From Agarivorans aestuarii (GTDB taxonomy: Bacteria; Pseudomonadota; Gammaproteobacteria; Enterobacterales; Celerinatantimonadaceae), in the NCBI RefSeq assembly GCF_019670125.1, contig NZ_AP023033.1, positions 1,911,001 to 1,975,000 on the forward strand: DNA of 64,000 nt, read 5' to 3'. Under the pieces are notes generated by a model. The model saw nothing but the letters and a program-made list of their open reading frames with translations. It ran no database searches and had not been told where the DNA came from. The position numbers were made by a program, and so were the translations under genes. Of the stretch, positions 44,497 through 52,574 are shown one piece after another; position 1 is the stretch's first letter, and every line of letters starts with the position of its first letter.

Positions 44497-44723
44497 TAGT
44501 TACTCCCTGGTGTAAATCTCGCTGCGTCAATAATTGCCCAAATATGAACGATCACCGCAATCACAATGGGCACAATTAACCACCAAAGCGCGTAGCCTGC
44601 AGCGGTGATTACAAAAAACATTAAAGCCGACAGAATTCTGCCTTGAACTAATTGGCCTAAACCGGGGATAAAAAAGCTACAAATAGCGGCAAGCACGTTG
44701 CCAGTAGAACCTTGATCAGACAC
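44496..44723 (-). CDS. 75-residue TM2/DUF5683-like membrane protein
   Basis: Two hydrophobic helices separated by a short turn, with FFIPGLGQLVQGR at the start, the Pro-Gly-Gly-Gln pattern of small TM2-like membrane proteins. It is coupled to the DUF2959 gene by a 1-nt stop/start overlap. The pairing of a small membrane protein and a coiled-coil lipoprotein suggests that they work together. No known function. Confidence 0.65.
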   Translation of the reverse strand: MSDQGSTGNVLAAICSFFIPGLGQLVQGRILSALMFFVITAAGYALWWLIVPIVIAVIVHIWAIIDAARFTPGSN

Positions 44724-44934
44724 TGTTCTTCCTTGAATTAACTCGAAACAATAATTGTATGTTGCCAGAGTCTAAGGCGCTATGCGAGTTTCGCTGACGA
44801 ATTCATTTCTTTGACAGCTTGCTTGGTGTCAAATGCGTATATTCATTGCCTTAAAAGCATGGCTTGGCGATAATGCTGGCTCTGCAATTAGTAAAGCACT
44901 TGTGCTTGTTTCTGGTTTAACTTACGGATATTGA

Positions 44935-46074
44935 ATGAAATTTCTCCACACTTCTGATTGGCACCTTGGGCGCCAGTTACACAATCAGTCTTTATTGCAA
45001 GATCAAGAGTATGTGTTAGAACAAATTATTCAAATTGCTGAGCAACACCAAGTGGATGCCCTTATTGTGGCTGGAGATATATTCGACCGCTCTGTGCCTC
45101 CAAGCAACGCAGTAAAACTGCTTGATGACACCTTAGATAAACTCGTTAATCAACTAAGCATTCCGGTGATTCTTATTGCTGGAAATCACGATGGCGCGCA
45201 GCGCTTAGCTTTTGCATCTAGGCAGATGCGTGAAAGCGGTCTTTATATAAGTGGCACCGTAGAGCAACAAATACCGGCTATTAAACTAGACGCCAAAAAC
45301 GGCGAGTCAGCGGTATTTTACCCGCTTCCGTATGCTGAGCCAGCCACTGTGCGAGATGTTTTTGAAAGCGAAGCAACTAGCCATCAAGAAGCAATGCAAG
45401 TGCTGGTTGAACAAGTTAAACAACATGATAGCGAAGGCTTAAAAAAGGTGGTGATTGCTCACTGCTTTTTAGATGGTGGCGATGAGTCCGAATCTGAGCG
45501 CCCGCTTAGCATTGGCGGGGCCGACAAGATTTCTCCAAAGCTATTTAGCGACTTTGATTATGTTGCACTAGGCCATTTACATGGGCCTCAATACAAGGGC
45601 TCACAGCAGGTCCGTTATTCCGGTTCTCCATTAAAGTATTCCTTTAGCGAGCAGCATCAGGCTAAGTCTGTGACTCTAGTTGAGTTAAGTGAAGGTGAAT
45701 GCGATATCGAGTTAGTCCCCCTTGAGGCCAAGCGCGATGTGCGAATTATCGAAGGCTATCTAGAAGAGCTGTTGGCGAGCGGCAGTACAGACGCCGGCCG
45801 AGAGGACTACTTAATGGTGCGTTTGTCAGATAAGTCAGCCATTTTAGATGCCATGGGTAAGTTACGCGAGGTATACCCAAATGTTCTGCACCTTGAGCGA
45901 ACCGGCCTGATGGCGAATACAGACAAGCTTGAGCTTAATCGAGAGCACATAAAAAAAGGTGAATATGACATGTTCACCGACTTTTTTGCCCAAGTATCTG
46001 GCGACGAGCTAAGCGCTGAGCAGCAAGCCTTGTTAAAGCAAACTATCGACCAACTGCACCGCGGAGACCAATAA
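44935..46074 (+). CDS. sbcD: Exonuclease subunit SbcD (Mre11-type nuclease)
   Basis: A 379-residue calcineurin-like phosphoesterase. Metal motifs: DWHLG (8-12), GDIFDR, AGNHDG, and the late GHLHGPQ. With SbcC it forms the SbcCD (Mre11-Rad50 type) complex that cleaves hairpins and blocked DNA ends. The stop overlaps the sbcC start by 1 nt (TAATG), which fixes the stoichiometry. Length is near that of E. coli SbcD (400). Confidence 0.95.
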   Translation: MKFLHTSDWHLGRQLHNQSLLQDQEYVLEQIIQIAEQHQVDALIVAGDIFDRSVPPSNAVKLLDDTLDKLVNQLSIPVILIAGNHDGAQRLAFASRQMRESGLYISGTVEQQIPAIKLDAKNGESAVFYPLPYAEPATVRDVFESEATSHQEAMQVLVEQVKQHDSEGLKKVVIAHCFLDGGDESESERPLSIGGADKISPKLFSDFDYVALGHLHGPQYKGSQQVRYSGSPLKYSFSEQHQAKSVTLVELSEGECDIELVPLEAKRDVRIIEGYLEELLASGSTDAGREDYLMVRLSDKSAILDAMGKLREVYPNVLHLERTGLMANTDKLELNREHIKKGEYDMFTDFFAQVSGDELSAEQQALLKQTIDQLHRGDQ

Positions 46075-49000
46075 TGCGCCCAATTACTTTACGCATGAGC
46101 GCCTTTGGCCCCTTTGCTGGAACAGAGTTGATAGATTTTCGCCAACTTGGTCAAAACCCACTATTTTTGCTCAATGGCCCTACTGGCGCAGGTAAAACCA
46201 CCATTTTAGATGCAATGTGTTTTGCCTTGTATGGAAAGAGCACAGGTGACGAGCGCGAAGCTTCACAAATGCGTTGTGATTTGGCCGATGAAGCCCTACT
46301 AACTGAAGTGATTTTTGAGTTTGAACTAGGGGCAAAGAGTTATAAAATTCGTCGCGTGCCCGAACAAGCACGTCTTAAGAAATCAGGTGATGGTTATACC
46401 CAGCAAAAGCCCGAAGCACAGATAAGTTTAGTTAATGATGATGGTAGTGAAGAGCTGTTGGTGCCCGCCAAAGTGTCGGAAGCCAATAGTCAGATAGAAG
46501 CACTTACCGGTTTAGATGCCGACCAGTTTCGCCAAGTGATGGTATTGCCGCAGGGCAAGTTTCGTCAGCTGTTAATGGCTGACTCGAAAGAGCGGGAAAA
46601 AATATTTTCTCAATTGTTTCAAACGCATATATACAGAAAAATTGAAGATAGCCTTAAAAGCCAAGCGGCTAGCATTCGCACAAAAGCCTTAGAGCAAAAA
46701 AATATTCGCGAAGGTATTTTGCAAAGCGCCGATCTAAATGAGCAGAGTGATTTAAGCGAAGAGTTAGCCCAGTTAAGCTCGCAACTTGAACAAGCCTTAG
46801 CGAAAAAACAGCAAACTGAGGTTCAGTATTCAGCAGCAAATAAAGACTACGAAGCGGCTAAATTACTCGATGAAGACTTTAATTTACTGGCTAATCTTAA
46901 AACATCTTTAAGTGCTTTAAACAAACAAAAAGCCAATATTAGCGAAAAGCAAACTCGCTTAGACCAAGCCAAAGCCGCGCAGGCTATTGAGGCCTTTGAT
47001 ACGGCAAAAGTGCAGCGCTTTAACGAGGCTAAGCAAGCCAGTTTGGCACAAAGCCAGGGTGAAGCGGGATTAAGCTTGGCTCAACAAAACTTGCAACAAG
47101 CGCAGCAACAGCTTGAGCAAATGCCAGAGAAAGAAGCGCAACTAGCACAAGCTCAAGAACAGCTACTATCGCTACAAAACTTTAAACCACTTATTCAAGA
47201 GCTAGAAAAGCTTAAGCAGCAACAAACAGCTGCCCAAACTAAACTAGACAGCCAAGCAGAGCAAGGCAAAGGTTTAAAGCAGCAACTAGCCGAACTAGCG
47301 AGCAGTAAAGTCGCTTTGAGCGAGCAACTTACAAGCAGTCGCCAATTGGCGGAAACGCAAGCTGAAAAACAGCGGCTTTTAGGCCTAGCCCAACAGTATC
47401 TTGAGCAGGCTGATGCTTTGGCAAAACTCAATCAACAGTTAAGCGAGAATAAAGCTGAAGTTGAACAATCTGCCGAGCAAGGTAAGCAGCTTAAGGCCCA
47501 TTACCAGCAAGCTCAGCAGCAGGCCAATCAAGTTCAGTTAACTTGGCACCAAGGCCAAGCGGCCATTATGGCGCAGCGACTGCAAACTGGTGACGCTTGC
47601 CCTGTATGTGGTAGCACTGCACATCCTCAACTCGCGGTGAGTCAGCAAGCATTGCCCAGCGAAAATGATGTAGAGCAGGCGCGTAACAATGAGCAAGTAG
47701 CGCGAGACAAACTAGAAGAAGCTCGCCAGCATTACAAAGCCTTAAAAACCAAGCAAAGCGAATGGCTAGTTCAGCAGCAGAATCTCAGCCAGCTCTTGGG
47801 AGATAAAGCGGCAATATCAGTTCAACAGCTTCGCGCGGAACTAGATGCTGTTCAGCAAGCATTGGCGGCCGCCCAACAAGCTCACTCGCTAAGTAAACAA
47901 CAGCAACAACAACTCGAGCAATCAGAGCAAACAGAGTTAAGGCTGCAAGCTCAAGTGGAGCAGGCGAGAGACTTATATCAGCAAACCAAAAGCCAGTTAG
48001 ATGTGTTGCAAGGGCAGCGTGAGAATGCTGAACAAAATCTACCCGAGAAGTTTCAGCAGCCGTCAATTCTTGATGAAGCAATAAACTTACAACAGCAGCA
48101 AATTGAGCAACTTAAGACATCTATTGCAGCGATAAACGAGCAACACAATGTTGCTCGTGAAGACTTAAGTGCTAAACAATCGGCAGCTACAGCAGCAAAA
48201 CAGGCGCTGCAGCTCGCTCAGCAAGCTTTAAGTGAAGCGCAAGCTACGTTTTCTGAACAATTAGCAAAATCCAGTTTTGCCAATGAAAGCGCCTTTAACA
48301 TGGCTTTGGTTAGTGATGATGAAATGGCAGCACTTGCAAAGGAGCTAGAAGAATATCATAGCGACTTAACAACAGTGTCTGCGCAATTAGAGCAATTAAA
48401 GGTCAAACTAAAGGGTAAAAAGCAGCAAAATCTTGAAGATTTAGCGCAAGCGCTTAACAAACTGCTAGAACAAAAAGATTTAGCAGATGCTGAGTGGAAC
48501 AAGCTCAATAATCGTCACTTAAGTTTGTTAGAGATTCAAAATAAGTTAAATCATGCCGATAAGAATGCCCAATCTCTCGCTGACCAATACCAAGTAGTAG
48601 GCACTTTAGCCGATGTGGCTAACGGCCAAACCGGTAACAAAGTGAGTTTGCAGCGCTTTGTATTGAGTGTTTTGCTGGATGACGTATTACTGCAAGCCAG
48701 CCAGCGCCTAAGTGTTATGAGCAAAGGGCGTTACCAGCTTATTCGCAAAGAGCAGCGGGCGAAAGGCAACAAAGCCTCTGGTTTAGAACTAGAAGTGGAA
48801 GATAGTTACACCTCTAAAGTACGCTCTGTAGCAACCCTAAGTGGTGGCGAGAGCTTTATGGCTGCGCTAGCCATGGCATTAGGGCTGTCTGATGTGGTAC
48901 AAGCCTATGCGGGTGGCATAAAACTAGATACTCTGTTTATTGATGAAGGTTTCGGTAGCTTGGATCAAGAGTCATTAGATTTGGCGATTCGAACTTTGGT

Positions 49001-49130
49001 GGATTTGCAAAGTGCAGGCCGAATGGTGGGGGTGATTTCTCATGTGTCAGAGATGAAGGAACAAATCACCAGCCGTATAGATGTGCTTAAGCATTCATCT
49101 GGCAGCACTACTCAGTTACACCTTCCTTAA
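46074..49130 (+). CDS. sbcC: Exonuclease subunit SbcC (Rad50-type ATPase)
   Basis: A 1018-residue SMC-like ATPase. Walker A is GPTGAGKT (about 35-42), the Zn hook is CPVCG near residue 512, and the C-terminal signature TLSGGESFMAALAMALGLSD and Walker B LDTLFIDEGFGSLD are intact. The coiled coils around the hook are very rich in Gln, Ala and Leu. It is coupled to sbcD. A terminator lies directly after its stop. Confidence 0.95.
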   Translation: MRPITLRMSAFGPFAGTELIDFRQLGQNPLFLLNGPTGAGKTTILDAMCFALYGKSTGDEREASQMRCDLADEALLTEVIFEFELGAKSYKIRRVPEQARLKKSGDGYTQQKPEAQISLVNDDGSEELLVPAKVSEANSQIEALTGLDADQFRQVMVLPQGKFRQLLMADSKEREKIFSQLFQTHIYRKIEDSLKSQAASIRTKALEQKNIREGILQSADLNEQSDLSEELAQLSSQLEQALAKKQQTEVQYSAANKDYEAAKLLDEDFNLLANLKTSLSALNKQKANISEKQTRLDQAKAAQAIEAFDTAKVQRFNEAKQASLAQSQGEAGLSLAQQNLQQAQQQLEQMPEKEAQLAQAQEQLLSLQNFKPLIQELEKLKQQQTAAQTKLDSQAEQGKGLKQQLAELASSKVALSEQLTSSRQLAETQAEKQRLLGLAQQYLEQADALAKLNQQLSENKAEVEQSAEQGKQLKAHYQQAQQQANQVQLTWHQGQAAIMAQRLQTGDACPVCGSTAHPQLAVSQQALPSENDVEQARNNEQVARDKLEEARQHYKALKTKQSEWLVQQQNLSQLLGDKAAISVQQLRAELDAVQQALAAAQQAHSLSKQQQQQLEQSEQTELRLQAQVEQARDLYQQTKSQLDVLQGQRENAEQNLPEKFQQPSILDEAINLQQQQIEQLKTSIAAINEQHNVAREDLSAKQSAATAAKQALQLAQQALSEAQATFSEQLAKSSFANESAFNMALVSDDEMAALAKELEEYHSDLTTVSAQLEQLKVKLKGKKQQNLEDLAQALNKLLEQKDLADAEWNKLNNRHLSLLEIQNKLNHADKNAQSLADQYQVVGTLADVANGQTGNKVSLQRFVLSVLLDDVLLQASQRLSVMSKGRYQLIRKEQRAKGNKASGLELEVEDSYTSKVRSVATLSGGESFMAALAMALGLSDVVQAYAGGIKLDTLFIDEGFGSLDQESLDLAIRTLVDLQSAGRMVGVISHVSEMKEQITSRIDVLKHSSGSTTQLHLP

Positions 49131-49135
49131 ACAAA

Positions 49136-49160
49136 AAAAGCCAGGCAATGCCTGGCTTTT
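49136..49160. terminator. Bidirectional terminator between sbcC and ompK
   Basis: AAAAGCCAGGC (49136-49146) pairs with GCCTGGCTTTT (49150-49160) around AAT. It serves convergent sbcC and ompK. Confidence 0.9.
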
Positions 49161-49179
49161 CGTTCAACTACATACAAAC

Positions 49180-49923
49180 TTAGAAGTTGTAACGTAGTGA
49201 ATAAATGAAGGCGTTTTGGTTGCCCACAGTACCTAGCTTGTTATAAGCGTAACGGTATTGGATACCGGTAGTTACGTGCTCGGTGGCATCCCACCAAAAT
49301 GCTAATGCACCATTCATTGATACATCATCAGTTTCGCCAGAAACGTCGGTGTAATCTGACTTACGTGCAAATTCAGATTCGTGCCAGTTAGAGATCCAGA
49401 ATTTTTGGTCCCAAGCTGTAAAGTTGTAAACCGCGGTCCAACCGAACATACCACCGTTAAAACCAGTGAAACCGTCGTTCCAAGAAGGGTTTGTGATAGT
49501 CATGTGAGCACCAACCCAAGGAGTAACAAACCAACCGTCACCTTGGAAGCGGTATTGACCACCTAGTACAGTATTGTTTGCAGCAAAACCTTTTGAGTCA
49601 GTTGCGTAGTGTTGGCCGTATAAACGGAAATCAGTATCAGCGATTTTGTAAGCAATAGTTCCTTTATATGCTGTACGTAGTTCATCGCTTCCATCTTGAA
49701 CGTTTTCTAGATCGAAGAAGCCGTATACTTCACCCCAATCAAAACCTGCGCCACCTTCTAATTCAAGGTAAGCAAAATCTTCTTGGAAACCAGTACGGTC
49801 TTGAGTGTTTTTAGACCAATCTAAGTAGTTTACGCTGATGTTACCAAAACCGTAAAGATACTCGGCGCTGGCAGGCGCGCTGGCTAAAAGAGCGGCAGCT
49901 GAAAGTAGTGCAATTTTTTTCAT
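49180..49923 (-). CDS. ompK: Tsx/OmpK-type nucleoside channel porin
   Basis: A 247-residue beta-barrel protein with a signal peptide (about 1-20, SAPASA) and family marks EYLYGFGNISVNYLDWS, FFDLEN, FWISNWHE and TGIQYRYAYNKLG, ending SLRYNF. OmpK/Tsx channels take up nucleosides; OmpK is also a vibriophage receptor. A CRP-like site 90-106 nt upstream of the start fits cAMP control, as known for tsx. It is a single gene. Confidence 0.88.
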   Translation of the reverse strand: MKKIALLSAAALLASAPASAEYLYGFGNISVNYLDWSKNTQDRTGFQEDFAYLELEGGAGFDWGEVYGFFDLENVQDGSDELRTAYKGTIAYKIADTDFRLYGQHYATDSKGFAANNTVLGGQYRFQGDGWFVTPWVGAHMTITNPSWNDGFTGFNGGMFGWTAVYNFTAWDQKFWISNWHESEFARKSDYTDVSGETDDVSMNGALAFWWDATEHVTTGIQYRYAYNKLGTVGNQNAFIYSLRYNF

Positions 49924-50013
49924 AGGGTAGTTCCTTGTTCACGTTTAAGTGAATTACCGTGTGTGTTTTGTTTTGAGTTCGGCAGAAAGTTTATATTGGA
50001 AGGGAACTAAAGT

Positions 50014-50029
50014 TATGATTCGGATCACA
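50014..50029 (-). promoter_or_regulatory. CRP-like site upstream of ompK
   Basis: TATGATTCGGATCACA matches the CRP core TGTGA-N6-TCACA at 9 of 10 positions. It is centred about 98 nt before the ompK ATG. Confidence 0.5.
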
Positions 50030-50197
50030 AAAATCCGCTCACTTATTGGTCAATTAAATCTTATTAACCAAATATGTTTATGGTATTTAGCTTTTCACAA
50101 AAAAATAATAAAAATATTTAGGTGACAAATATCTAAAATTCAGGCTCTTAGGCTAATTGTTGAGCACTAAGTTAAATTGGTGGGGGATATTTTGAGT

Positions 50198-50359
50198 TTA
50201 ATCTTCTGGTTTTGCTTGTTCTGCAAGTTTTTTTTGGCAGTCCTGGCTCACTATTTCTAGTGCTTTAAGTGCGAGTTCTGGCTCAATGTGGTTTTCTTCA
50301 AGTAATTGAATTAAATCTACAGCCAACTGAATGTGTTTTGGAGCGGAGTTAAGAGACAT
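50198..50359 (-). CDS. ybaM: YbaM family protein (DUF2496)
   Basis: A 53-residue cytoplasmic protein, exactly the length of E. coli YbaM. MSLNSAPKHIQLAVDLIQLL and the later ALKALEIVSQDCQKKL follow the E. coli sequence closely ([20 protein letters not shown]). In E. coli ybaM neighbours priC, as here, with a DUF2057 gene in between. Function unknown. An UP element or own promoter was not determined. Confidence 0.85.
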   Translation of the reverse strand: MSLNSAPKHIQLAVDLIQLLEENHIEPELALKALEIVSQDCQKKLAEQAKPED

Positions 50360-50389
50360 AGAGATCCGGGAGAGCTAAAGCTATAAGAA

Positions 50390-50415
50390 AATGACCTGAG
50401 TTGACACAACTCAGG
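50390..50415 (-). terminator. Terminator of the dinG-TSUP-priC-DUF2057 unit
   Basis: CCTGAGTTG (50395-50403) pairs with CAACTCAGG (50407-50415) around ACA. On the minus strand the stem is followed by TCATTTTC. It separates ybaM from the genes upstream of it. Confidence 0.7.
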
Positions 50416-50433
50416 CCAATATTCGTTAGGTTA

Positions 50434-51195
50434 TTACTGTTGTTGGATTACCCAAATTTGAAACTGCTTACGGGTAGCTGCATCGGCACGCTGATACCAA
50501 AATTGCAGCATTTGTAATTCGGTATTATCACCTGCTGGAACTGCTACATCGTTACTCGCTGCAGCTGGGTTATCGTTAGAGGCTGCTACTGCTGTAGCTG
50601 CAACAGCTGTTGTTGCTACTGCGGCAGTGGCATTGCTGTTGCTATTTGTAGAGCTTGCCGCAGGAGTGTCTGCTTTAGCTACCACGGCAGTGGTTGTGGC
50701 GGCAGCTGCTACTGGAGCCGCTGTACCTTGTTTAGCTTCAATGGCTGCAATCTCTTCTAAATAATCACGAGAAAACTGCATACCTGGTTTTAAAGGCAGA
50801 AGATAATAACTTGAGTCTACAGAACCACCGTTTTCATCTTTTAAACTAAAGCTTGGCTTATCAGCAAATTTTTTGGCTTTGCTAATACTGCGGGGTTGTT
50901 GAGCTTTTAAAACGATGTCTTGGCCATCTTTAACGTTTAAGTTGATAACAATGGGTGTTGACTTAATAATTTCTGAATTGCTGTTAGAGCCTACGTTGTC
51001 TGCGTAGCGAACCACAACTTGATGAGGACCAGCATTTAAGTCGGCGCTAGTTTTGCTAAGGCTAAGTACACCAGTAGACTGTTTATCTACATACATAATC
51101 TCAAAGTGACTAGGTGTAGAAAAGCTCGCGGCAAAGGCGTTGAAGCTTGCAATACAAGCAAATGTTAAGCTTACAGTCTTCCCAAAGAATCGCAT
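50434..51195 (-). CDS. DUF2057 family (YccT/CsgI-like) periplasmic protein
   Basis: A 253-residue exported protein (signal about 1-22, NAFAA). The first part matches DUF2057: FEIMYVDKQSTG and LNAGPHQVVVRYADNVGSNSN. About residues 160-220 are a low-complexity Ala/Thr/Ser/Asn/Val stretch, a likely flexible linker. The end TELQMLQFWYQRADAATRKQFQIWVIQQQ is a conserved helical tail of the family. E. coli YccT has been linked to control of curli. It lies 3 nt after the priC stop, in the same direction. Confidence 0.7.
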   Translation of the reverse strand: MRFFGKTVSLTFACIASFNAFAASFSTPSHFEIMYVDKQSTGVLSLSKTSADLNAGPHQVVVRYADNVGSNSNSEIIKSTPIVINLNVKDGQDIVLKAQQPRSISKAKKFADKPSFSLKDENGGSVDSSYYLLPLKPGMQFSRDYLEEIAAIEAKQGTAAPVAAAATTTAVVAKADTPAASSTNSNSNATAAVATTAVAATAVAASNDNPAAASNDVAVPAGDNTELQMLQFWYQRADAATRKQFQIWVIQQQ

Positions 51196-51198
51196 GAA

Positions 51199-51807
51199 TT
51201 ACTCCTTAAAGCGTGATTCTAACTGATTTATTTTCTGTTCCAGTTTCCAAGTGGTTTTTTGACACTCACCTAAACGACTTTTTAAGCTGAGAATCTCCGC
51301 GCTTAGTCTAGCAGTATCTGTCTTGATATTACTACGATTAAGTACTTGGTTTTTTTCCGCAATTTTTTGTTCTAATTGCGCTTCAAATTGCTTTTGTTGA
51401 TTGAGCTTTTCGCGCAGTTGATTTTGATCGCCAGAGTTGATTACTTTATTCAAACGATTTTGCCAACTCTGGATCCGCTGCTGCTGGGGAATGGAGCGTT
51501 GTTTTTGTTTGCGAGTAACTTGATTGATTTTGCCTTGTAGCATGGCAAACTTACCCACAAATCGGTCGCAGTATAGTTTGAGCAAGTCTATGTCTTTGGT
51601 TTTTTCACCTAAGCGACTAATTTGAAGGAGATCTTGTTCAAGCTCGCTAACATAGTCACTAAACAGATCACTACGACAGCTAAATCGCTCATCAAGTACT
51701 GCGGTTTTTGCGTAGGCGCTGCGCTCACCTTGCAGATCTCGATGTTCGGCTTGCTCTTTTAGTTGGCGAAGTTTTTGCGCCAACTTTTCAAGTTCTAACT
51801 CAACCAT
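51199..51807 (-). CDS. priC: Primosomal replication protein N'' (PriC)
   Basis: A 202-residue, Gln/Lys/Arg-rich helical protein. The family pattern LFSDYVSELEQDLLQI and KLYCDRFVGKFAMLQGKINQ is visible. PriC recognises abandoned replication forks and reloads DnaB. The ATG at 51807 overlaps the end of the TSUP gene by 13 nt; a TTG at 51816 is possible. ybaM and dinG nearby also fit replication and repair. Confidence 0.82.
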   Translation of the reverse strand: MVELELEKLAQKLRQLKEQAEHRDLQGERSAYAKTAVLDERFSCRSDLFSDYVSELEQDLLQISRLGEKTKDIDLLKLYCDRFVGKFAMLQGKINQVTRKQKQRSIPQQQRIQSWQNRLNKVINSGDQNQLREKLNQQKQFEAQLEQKIAEKNQVLNRSNIKTDTARLSAEILSLKSRLGECQKTTWKLEQKINQLESRFKE

Positions 51808-52574
51808 GCTTGCCAAGCCAGTTTACCGGCAATAACCATTACCACAGTAATAAACACCGGACGAATAAACTTAGCACCAAAGTGAATCGCCGAATGCGCG
51901 CCAACTACCGCACCTAGCATAATACTTACACCCATGGTTAAGCCAATTGCCCAATTTACGTGGCCCAGGTATACAAAGGTTATAAAGGAAACAAAGTTAC
52001 TGGTGAAGTTCATCGCTTTTGCTAAGCCAGAGGACAACAAAATGTTCATCTTATATAAGGCCATGGATGAAACCGTCCAGAATGCGCCGGTACCTGGCCC
52101 GGCAACACCATCGTAGAAGCCTAAGCTTAAACCTTGGCCAAGCATCTGCTTTTTAAGTTTCTTGTCTGCTTGGGGAAGCGCAGCATGGCCGTCGGCCTGT
52201 TTACGATTAAGGATGGTATAAACCGCGGTTGCCATAATCACCAGAGGTAATAGCTTTTCTAACCACTCGGTGCTAATAAAATCTACGATGAAGGTGCCAG
52301 CAAAAGCACCAATTGCGGTAGCAACAAAACTCCAAAGCCAAAACACCGGGTTAAACAGTTGCTTGCGATAAAAGGTCCATGCTGCGGTACTTGAGCCAAA
52401 GCTTGCCGCAAGTTTGTTGGTACCTAACGCTATATGTGGAGGTAGGCCAATACTTAATAAGGCGGGAATGGTTAATAGACCACCACCGCCAGCAATCGCA
52501 TCAATAAAACCTGCGGTTAGGCCAATGCCTACAATAAGGATTAATACAGAAGGGTCGAGTCCCAGTTCTAACAT
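51795..52574 (-). CDS. TSUP-family membrane protein (YfcA/TauE type)
   Basis: A 259-residue protein with about seven or eight membrane segments, and the repeats GFIDAIAGGGGLLTIPALLSIGLPPHIALGTNK and GFYDGVAGPGTGAFWTVSSMALYKMN, typical of the sulfite/organosulfur anion exporter TSUP family. The start overlaps the dinG stop by 1 nt and its end overlaps priC, so it is embedded in an operon. Substrate unknown; YfcA is the closest type. Confidence 0.82.
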   Translation of the reverse strand: MLELGLDPSVLILIVGIGLTAGFIDAIAGGGGLLTIPALLSIGLPPHIALGTNKLAASFGSSTAAWTFYRKQLFNPVFWLWSFVATAIGAFAGTFIVDFISTEWLEKLLPLVIMATAVYTILNRKQADGHAALPQADKKLKKQMLGQGLSLGFYDGVAGPGTGAFWTVSSMALYKMNILLSSGLAKAMNFTSNFVSFITFVYLGHVNWAIGLTMGVSIMLGAVVGAHSAIHFGAKFIRPVFITVVMVIAGKLAWQAWLS

